DNA of 64,000 bases from an uncultured Eisenbergiella sp. (lineage in GTDB: Bacteria; Bacillota; Clostridia; Lachnospirales; Lachnospiraceae), in the NCBI GenBank assembly GCA_947627215.1, contig CANQVD010000011.1, positions 1-64,000 of the forward strand, read 5' to 3'. Positions 59,546-64,000 of this stretch are shown piece after piece. Both the position numbers and the translations under genes were made by a program. Within the stretch, counting starts at the first letter, position 1. Each line of letters opens with the position of its first letter. The notes under the pieces were generated by a model. It saw nothing but the letters and a program-made list of their open reading frames with translations. It did no database searches and was not told the DNA's origin.

Positions 59546-61863
59546 ATTTTGGAAAGCTTCGGTCTTTTGAGACGGAGGGCAGCCGTGTGCTTCTTCATTT
59601 TGAAAAAATGGACGGGCGGCTGGAGATCCTGACGGAAAAGATCGTGAACGTGTTCGCGGGCTTTGTCTCGCCGGATCACCGTTCCAGGGCCATTGAGGGG
59701 GAAAAGGCCCGGCCGACGGATTTTTCCGTGTCCGGGGAAACGGGGCCGGAACAGGAAAAGACCGTAACCGTGCGCACCGGGGCGCTGACGGTAAGGGTAT
59801 ACGACGACTTTAAAGTGGATTTTTACCGGGCGGACGGCACGCCCCTCTGCCGGGACTATCGGGGAGAGAGAACGCCGCTGCCCCGGATCAGCCCGGAGAT
59901 GCAGGCGCTGAGAGAAGCGGAGGGACATAAGGCCGGGACGGAAACGGAAGAGCCCGTGGAGGTGCTGAAGCGGATCGAAGGGGACGAGGCGTTTTACGGG
60001 CTGGGGGACAAGACCGGCTTTCTGGACAAGCGGGGCTATGAGTATGTGATGTGGAATACGGACGATCCCGACCCGCAGATGGACAACTTCAAGTCCCTGT
60101 ACAAATCCATCCCGTTTTTCATCACGCTGCGCCGGGACGCGGTGTTCGGGCTGTTCTTTGACAACCCCTGCCGCTCCGGCTTCGACATGGGGAAGGAATC
60201 GCCGGACTATTACCGTTACGGCGCAGCGGGCGGCAACCTGGATTATTACCTGATCGCCGGGGACAGCATGCCGGAGGTGGTGAGCGGTTACACGTATCTG
60301 ACGGGGACCGCGCCGCTTCCGCAGAAATGGACGCTGGGCTATCAGCAGAGCCGCTGGAGCTACATGTCGCAGGAAGAGGTCCTGGCTGTGGCCCGGAGGA
60401 TGCGGGAGTGTCGGATCCCCTGCGACGCGATCCATCTGGACATCGACTACATGGACGGCTACCGGGTGTTCACCTGGAATAAGGACCGCTACGACAGCCC
60501 GGAGGGCGCGGTGGCGGCGCTGGCGGAGCAGGGCTTCAAGGTCGTGACCATCATCGATCCCGGGGTGAAAAAAGAAGAGGGCTATTATGTCTACGATGAG
60601 GGCGTGGAGAACGGCTATTTCGCCACCACGCCGGAGGGAGAGATCTACGTCAACGCCGTCTGGCCGGGAGACGCGGTCTATCCGGATTTCGGCAGACAGG
60701 AGGTGCGGGACTGGTGGGCCGGAAAGCAGCAGTTCCTGCTCGATAAGGGCGTGCGGGGCGTCTGGAACGATATGAACGAGCCGGCCAGCTTCCGCGGCGA
60801 GCTTCCGCCGGATGTGGTGTTCACCGACGAGGATCGGCCCTCGGATCACGCCCGGATGCACAATCTGTACGGGCACAACATGGCGAAGGCCACCTATCAG
60901 GGGTTAAAGGAGCGGGACGGACGCAGGCCGTTCATCATCACCCGGGCCTGTTACGCGGGAACGCAGAAATACAGTACCGCCTGGACCGGGGACAACCACA
61001 GCATCTGGGCCCATCTGCAGATGCTGATTCCCCAGCTCTGCAACCTGGGCTTAAGCGGCATGCCCTTCGTGGGCACCGACGTGGGCGGCTTCGGTTCGGA
61101 TACGACGAAGGAGCTTCTGTGCCGCTGGGTGCAGGCGGGCAGCTTTTCTCCGCTGTTCCGCAACCATTCCGCGCTGGGCGTGCGCTATCAGGAGCCCTGG
61201 CGGTTTGATGAGGAGACGCTGGACATTTACCTGGAAGCGGTGCGGCTGCGGTATCGCCTGATCCCTTACTATTACGATTTGTTTTTCACCGGAGAGACGA
61301 CGGGGCTTCCCATCATGCGCCCGCTGGTGCTGCATTATGAAAAGGACGCCGCGGCCAGGGAGTGCAACGATCAGTTCCTGGTAGGAGAGAACCTGCTGGT
61401 ATCGCCGGTGGTGCAGCAGGGGGCCCGGATCAAGGCGGTATATCTGCCGGAGGGCATCTGGTATGACTGGCATACCGGGGAGCGCCTGGAGGGCGGGCAC
61501 TGGCTGTTCCGGGAAGCGCCGCTGGACACCTGCCCGCTGTACGCGAAGGCGGGGACGGTCCTGCCGGTATGGCCGGACCAGAACTATGTGGGCGAGAAGG
61601 ATACGGATGAGACGCTGCTGCTGGAGGTTTTTCCGGGAGAAGGGACCTGGGAGCATTTTCAGGACGACGGAGAGAGCTTCGCCTACCGGGAGGGCGCATA
61701 CAATCAGTATCACTGCGCGCTGACGGCGGACGGGAGGCTGACGGCGGAGCTCGTGCACGCCGGCTACGAGAAGCGGTATCAGCGCATGGAAGTCCGCTGT
61801 CTGGGACGGGTTTACCGGACGGAATTTGCGGACGGGCGCGGCGCGATCCGGCTGGAAAAATAG
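59542..61863 (+). CDS. GH31 alpha-glucosidase
   Basis: This 773-residue enzyme of glycoside hydrolase family 31 has the nucleophile Asp410 in VWNDMNEPASF and the upstream motif CDAIHLDIDYMDGYRVFTW. RACYAGTQKYSTAWTGDN carries the acid/base Asp region, and GMPFVGTDVGGFGSDT and FSPLFRNHSALGVRYQEPW follow. It hydrolyses alpha-linked glucosides such as maltose, isomaltose or related oligomers. No signal peptide is present, so it is cytoplasmic. It ends in a strong terminator. Confidence 0.93.
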   Translation: MNFGKLRSFETEGSRVLLHFEKMDGRLEILTEKIVNVFAGFVSPDHRSRAIEGEKARPTDFSVSGETGPEQEKTVTVRTGALTVRVYDDFKVDFYRADGTPLCRDYRGERTPLPRISPEMQALREAEGHKAGTETEEPVEVLKRIEGDEAFYGLGDKTGFLDKRGYEYVMWNTDDPDPQMDNFKSLYKSIPFFITLRRDAVFGLFFDNPCRSGFDMGKESPDYYRYGAAGGNLDYYLIAGDSMPEVVSGYTYLTGTAPLPQKWTLGYQQSRWSYMSQEEVLAVARRMRECRIPCDAIHLDIDYMDGYRVFTWNKDRYDSPEGAVAALAEQGFKVVTIIDPGVKKEEGYYVYDEGVENGYFATTPEGEIYVNAVWPGDAVYPDFGRQEVRDWWAGKQQFLLDKGVRGVWNDMNEPASFRGELPPDVVFTDEDRPSDHARMHNLYGHNMAKATYQGLKERDGRRPFIITRACYAGTQKYSTAWTGDNHSIWAHLQMLIPQLCNLGLSGMPFVGTDVGGFGSDTTKELLCRWVQAGSFSPLFRNHSALGVRYQEPWRFDEETLDIYLEAVRLRYRLIPYYYDLFFTGETTGLPIMRPLVLHYEKDAAARECNDQFLVGENLLVSPVVQQGARIKAVYLPEGIWYDWHTGERLEGGHWLFREAPLDTCPLYAKAGTVLPVWPDQNYVGEKDTDETLLLEVFPGEGTWEHFQDDGESFAYREGAYNQYHCALTADGRLTAELVHAGYEKRYQRMEVRCLGRVYRTEFADGRGAIRLEK

Positions 61864-61891
61864 GGACAGGGTCAGGAAATGAAAGCATGAT

Positions 61892-61937
61892 CCGCCCGGC
61901 GTTTGCATATATTAGTGCAAAACGCCGGGCGGTTTTT
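61892..61937 (+). terminator. Terminator abutting spmA start
   Basis: CCGCCCGGCGTTTGCA (61892-61907) pairs with TGCAAAACGCCGGGCGG (61916-61932) with one bulge, followed by five Ts. The next ATG is at 61940. Confidence 0.88.
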
Positions 61938-61939
61938 GT

Positions 61940-62590
61940 ATGCTGAACTATATCTGGGCCTTTATGATCGCGGTGGGCGTCCTGTATGGGGCCTTCACCG
62001 GAAACATCGAGGCGGTATCCAACGCGGCGCTGGACAGCGCCAGAGAGGCGGTGGATCTCTGCATCACCATGATCGGTGTCATGGGACTCTGGGTGGGACT
62101 GATGGAGATCGCAAAGAATTCCGGCCTGATCCGGCGGATGGCCAGGGGCATTCAGCCCTTTGTCACCTTCATGTTCCCGCGTCTCCCGAAGGAGCATGCG
62201 GCGCGGGAGTACATTTCCACCAATCTCATTGCCAACATTCTGGGACTGGGGTGGGCCTGTACGCCGGCGGGCCTGAAGGCCATGGAGGCGCTGCAGGAGC
62301 TGAATGAGGAGGAATGCGCGCGGAACCGGGGAAAAAACGGGATGACCGCCGCGGGCGCGGGCAGACCGGGTTTTGATCCGAAGGTCGCCAGCAATGAAAT
62401 GTGTACCTTTCTGATCCTGAATATTTCCTCCCTGCAGTTAATCCCGGTGAGCGTGATCGCCTACCGCAGCCAGTACGGCAGTGTGAACCCCACGGCCATC
62501 GTGGGGCCGGGGATCCTGGCGACGCTGGTGAGCACGCTGGCGGGGATCGCGTTCTGCAAGCTCATGGACCGGAGGGGCCGCCGTTCGTGA
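61940..62590 (+). CDS. spmA: Spore maturation protein SpmA
   Basis: This 216-residue membrane protein of the nucleoside-recognition (Gate) family, SpmA type, has MLNYIWAFMIAVGVLYGAFT, MGLWVGLMEIAKNSG, ANILGLGWACTPAGLKAM and the late FLILNISSLQLIPVSVIAYR. In Bacillus, SpmA and SpmB are needed for dehydration of the spore core. The start codon lies 3 nt past a terminator-like hairpin and lacks a Shine-Dalgarno. No spmB follows; a terminator closes the gene. Confidence 0.9.
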   Translation: MLNYIWAFMIAVGVLYGAFTGNIEAVSNAALDSAREAVDLCITMIGVMGLWVGLMEIAKNSGLIRRMARGIQPFVTFMFPRLPKEHAAREYISTNLIANILGLGWACTPAGLKAMEALQELNEEECARNRGKNGMTAAGAGRPGFDPKVASNEMCTFLILNISSLQLIPVSVIAYRSQYGSVNPTAIVGPGILATLVSTLAGIAFCKLMDRRGRRS

Positions 62591-62645
62591 TATCGCAGGT
62601 TATGTCCAATTTCCCGCAAAACAGGGATCCGTAAGGATCGGAGTG

Positions 62646-62675
62646 CGGAGCACGGTTTGTGCTCCGTATTTTTTT
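62646..62675 (+). terminator. spmA terminator
   Basis: CGGAGCAC (62646-62653) pairs with GTGCTCCG (62659-62666), followed by TATTTTTTT. Confidence 0.92.
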
Positions 62676-62699
62676 GAACATGACGGCGCGGGGATGCTT

Positions 62700-62755
62700 G
62701 CCTGTCCCGGTGCGGTCTTCGCCCGCAGCCCCGGCCGCGAACGGGACAGGCTTTT
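62700..62755 (+). terminator. Second hairpin, terminator-like
   Basis: GCCTGTCCCG (62700-62709) pairs with CGGGACAGGC (62742-62751), followed by TTTT; the long loop holds smaller GC stems. Confidence 0.6.
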
Positions 62756-62771
62756 AGAAGAAAAGAAAAAT

Positions 62772-62819
62772 TTGTCCAATATAAACTGAACAAAACGTAC
62801 AAATTGTCCAGTAAAAACT
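62772..62819. repeat. Direct repeat TTGTCCAnTAnAAACT
   Basis: TTGTCCAATATAAACT (62772-62787) and TTGTCCAGTAAAAACT (62804-62819) are 32 bp apart, in phase on the helix, within the AT-rich block upstream of the VWA gene; possible activator sites. Confidence 0.6.
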
Positions 62820-63256
62820 TCGGAAATGTTCGAAAAAGGAGTTTTTTGTTCAAAAAACGCCATATTAAAACATTGAATTTGGGTAAAATATATAGTAATA
62901 TAATTTTTGTGAAAGACAAAGGCAGATGACAGTGTTTATTGCACAAAACGGGAGTTCATAAAGGGAACAGAAAAATGCGAACGAGAACTTGACACAAACG
63001 AAGAAAACCTGAAGCTTGCTAATAAAATATGAAATATTTCAACAATGTAAAGGTATTACATAAAAGAGCCCGACGCTCACAGGAACTTTGCCGGGACGGC
63101 CAGAAACAGCGGGAAACGCCGCGCCCCTCCCGGCGCGCGGCCCCTGTGATGAAATCCGGTGTCCGTCCTGCGGGTCCGAAGGGTCCGGACGGCGGATGGC
63201 CGCACGAAGGCGGGGCGCAAAGCGCTCCGGCAGGCTCTTTCCGGGAGGGAACAAGG

Positions 63257-64000
63257 ATGAGAAGAATCAAAACGCGCGTTGTATGGCACAAGCTGACGGC
63301 ATATCTGCTTTGCCTGTGCATGCTCCTTTCTCTGGCAGAGGGGGTCGGTTCGCTGCGGACATGGGCTGCCCCCGAATCCGGCGGCCCTACGGGCGTCAAC
63401 ACCCGAGAGGCGGACCCCAACACCATGGAGACCTATAAGGGCAAGCTGCTGAGCGGCGCTGACGGCAGTTCCAGCGAGACGACCGGTTCCCGCTACGCCG
63501 GGCGCGTCTGGTCGGACAAGACCGTCCTCCGTTATGAGGATTCGCCGTTGCAGTTGACCATGGCGGATGACGGCTATGAGAGCGCGGTGAGCGTTGACGC
63601 CGATTTCCTTCACGTCTATTCCACGCTCACGAGCTCCCAGGTGGTCAACGAATATCCGCCCAGCCCCATCGACCTGGTGATCGTCTTCGACATGTCCGGC
63701 TCCATGGGGCAGGACACCCGGTACAGTATCGACCCGGGCGGCAATGGGTATCAGGCGCATGAGTCTGCGGGGGATTCGACGGCTTATCAGTGGCCGGCGG
63801 GCGGCGTGTCCATGGCCGATCGCATCAAGAACTCCCGCGTGCAGAAGACGCTGGACGCCATCAACAACACCATCGACGGCCTGATGGCCCAGAACGAGCA
63901 GAACCGGGTGGCGGTGTGCGGCTACGGGGCCAACGCCACGGTACTTCTGCCCCTCGCCCACTACCGGCATACGGATGAGAAAAATCCCACCCCCTACCTC
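63257..64000 (+). CDS. Secreted VWA-domain surface protein (start only)
   Basis: The frame is open from ATG 63257 to the window end (248 residues seen). It has a signal peptide (basic start, then AYLLCLCMLLSLAEGV, ending near TWAAP at residue 38). A linker follows, then a von Willebrand A domain starting near residue 137 (PIDLVIVFDMSGSMG, with a complete DxSxS MIDAS motif, then RIKNSRVQKTLDAINNTI). Such N-termini belong to large pilin-tip adhesins or SpaA-type cell-wall proteins of Firmicutes. CCGGGAGGGAACAAGG precedes the start. The rest of the gene lies outside the window. Confidence 0.85.
   Translation, partial: MRRIKTRVVWHKLTAYLLCLCMLLSLAEGVGSLRTWAAPESGGPTGVNTREADPNTMETYKGKLLSGADGSSSETTGSRYAGRVWSDKTVLRYEDSPLQLTMADDGYESAVSVDADFLHVYSTLTSSQVVNEYPPSPIDLVIVFDMSGSMGQDTRYSIDPGGNGYQAHESAGDSTAYQWPAGGVSMADRIKNSRVQKTLDAINNTIDGLMAQNEQNRVAVCGYGANATVLLPLAHYRHTDEKNPTPYL

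Larger units (their letters stand above)
62591..63256. other. Long intergenic region before VWA protein
   Basis: These 666 bp contain two hairpins (62646-62675 and 62700-62755), an AT-rich block (about 62755-63065) with direct repeats, and a GC-rich leader (63070-63256) with several possible stems. No gene is supported. TTGACA at 62989-62994 lacks a good -10 at normal spacing. Confidence 0.55.

Noticed and set aside
63150-63256. Possible cyclic-di-GMP (GEMM) riboswitch: CGCAAAGC after a GCGG-closing stem upstream of a surface protein gene.
   Set aside because: Only this short core matches; the GGCAAACC-like 5' segment and the GCCGGG 3' receptor arm could not be aligned. A covariance search of 63065-63256 would decide.

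Overview
The window reads as a chromosomal segment of a moderately GC-rich, spore-forming, anaerobic Clostridia, most likely a gut Lachnospiraceae-type bacterium. The main evidence is a sporulation and cell-division locus in the usual Firmicutes order (HU, RqcP, YabP, YabQ, DivIC, SpoIIE, then TilS, Hpt, FtsH), a CotS-type coat protein, SpmA, a bile salt hydrolase, and many glycosidases for plant and host glycans. Three tRNA genes are present (Pro-CGG, Ala-GGC, Ser-CGA). No rRNA operon, CRISPR array or transposase was seen.

Layout. 1-7.0 kb is the right-hand end of an integrative element. It holds a DUF5688-like protein, an AT-rich protein of unknown function with a Gly-rich repeat, a P-loop ATPase, an excisionase-like protein and a tyrosine integrase that stops next to the 3' end of tRNA-Pro. 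7.2-11.2 kb holds a secreted nuclease, a GntR/ABC operon, a gamma-carbonic anhydrase and tRNA-Ala. 11.2-14.5 kb holds a ribbon-helix-helix regulator divergent from a TIR-transmembrane-MORN repeat protein. The two share a promoter region carrying three AGTGAACC boxes. 15-23 kb holds small housekeeping genes (an RdgB-like pyrophosphatase and an alanyl-tRNA editing protein), then GH28, a lipoprotein, an acyltransferase-like protein and a GH2 beta-mannosidase. 23.1-26.6 kb holds a candidate small RNA and an operon of ECF sigma factor, membrane protein, ABC ATPase and permease. 26.8-30.4 kb holds GH4 divergent from AraC, then CCA-adding enzyme. 30.5-42.5 kb is the sporulation/division/tRNA-modification locus, with a frameshifted GH78 rhamnosidase inserted between spoIIE and tilS. 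42.7-48 kb holds GH13, bile salt hydrolase and an ECF sigma/RsiV-like pair bracketed by inverted copies of a long palindromic repeat. 48.4-56.6 kb holds a BlaI-like repressor, esterase, HAD phosphatase, aldose epimerase, DUF4143 ATPase and a heterodimeric ABC exporter. 56.6-64 kb holds tRNA-Ser, an acyl carrier protein, an SPFH protein with a small RHH protein, GH31, SpmA and the start of a secreted VWA-domain surface protein cut by the window end.

Three features do not fit routine annotation. The first is the TIR-TM-MORN gene with its apparently repressed divergent promoter. The second is a family of 110-300 bp palindromes: one group keeps a conserved core but has copy-specific, nearly perfect inverted arms, and two copies flank the sigma/anti-sigma operon in opposite orientation. 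The third is a probable strand-specific small RNA at 23.1-23.2 kb. Sporulation-type promoters can be read upstream of cotS, yabP and spoIIE. All coordinates and motifs were read by eye; protein family names rest on recognised motifs, not on database searches.
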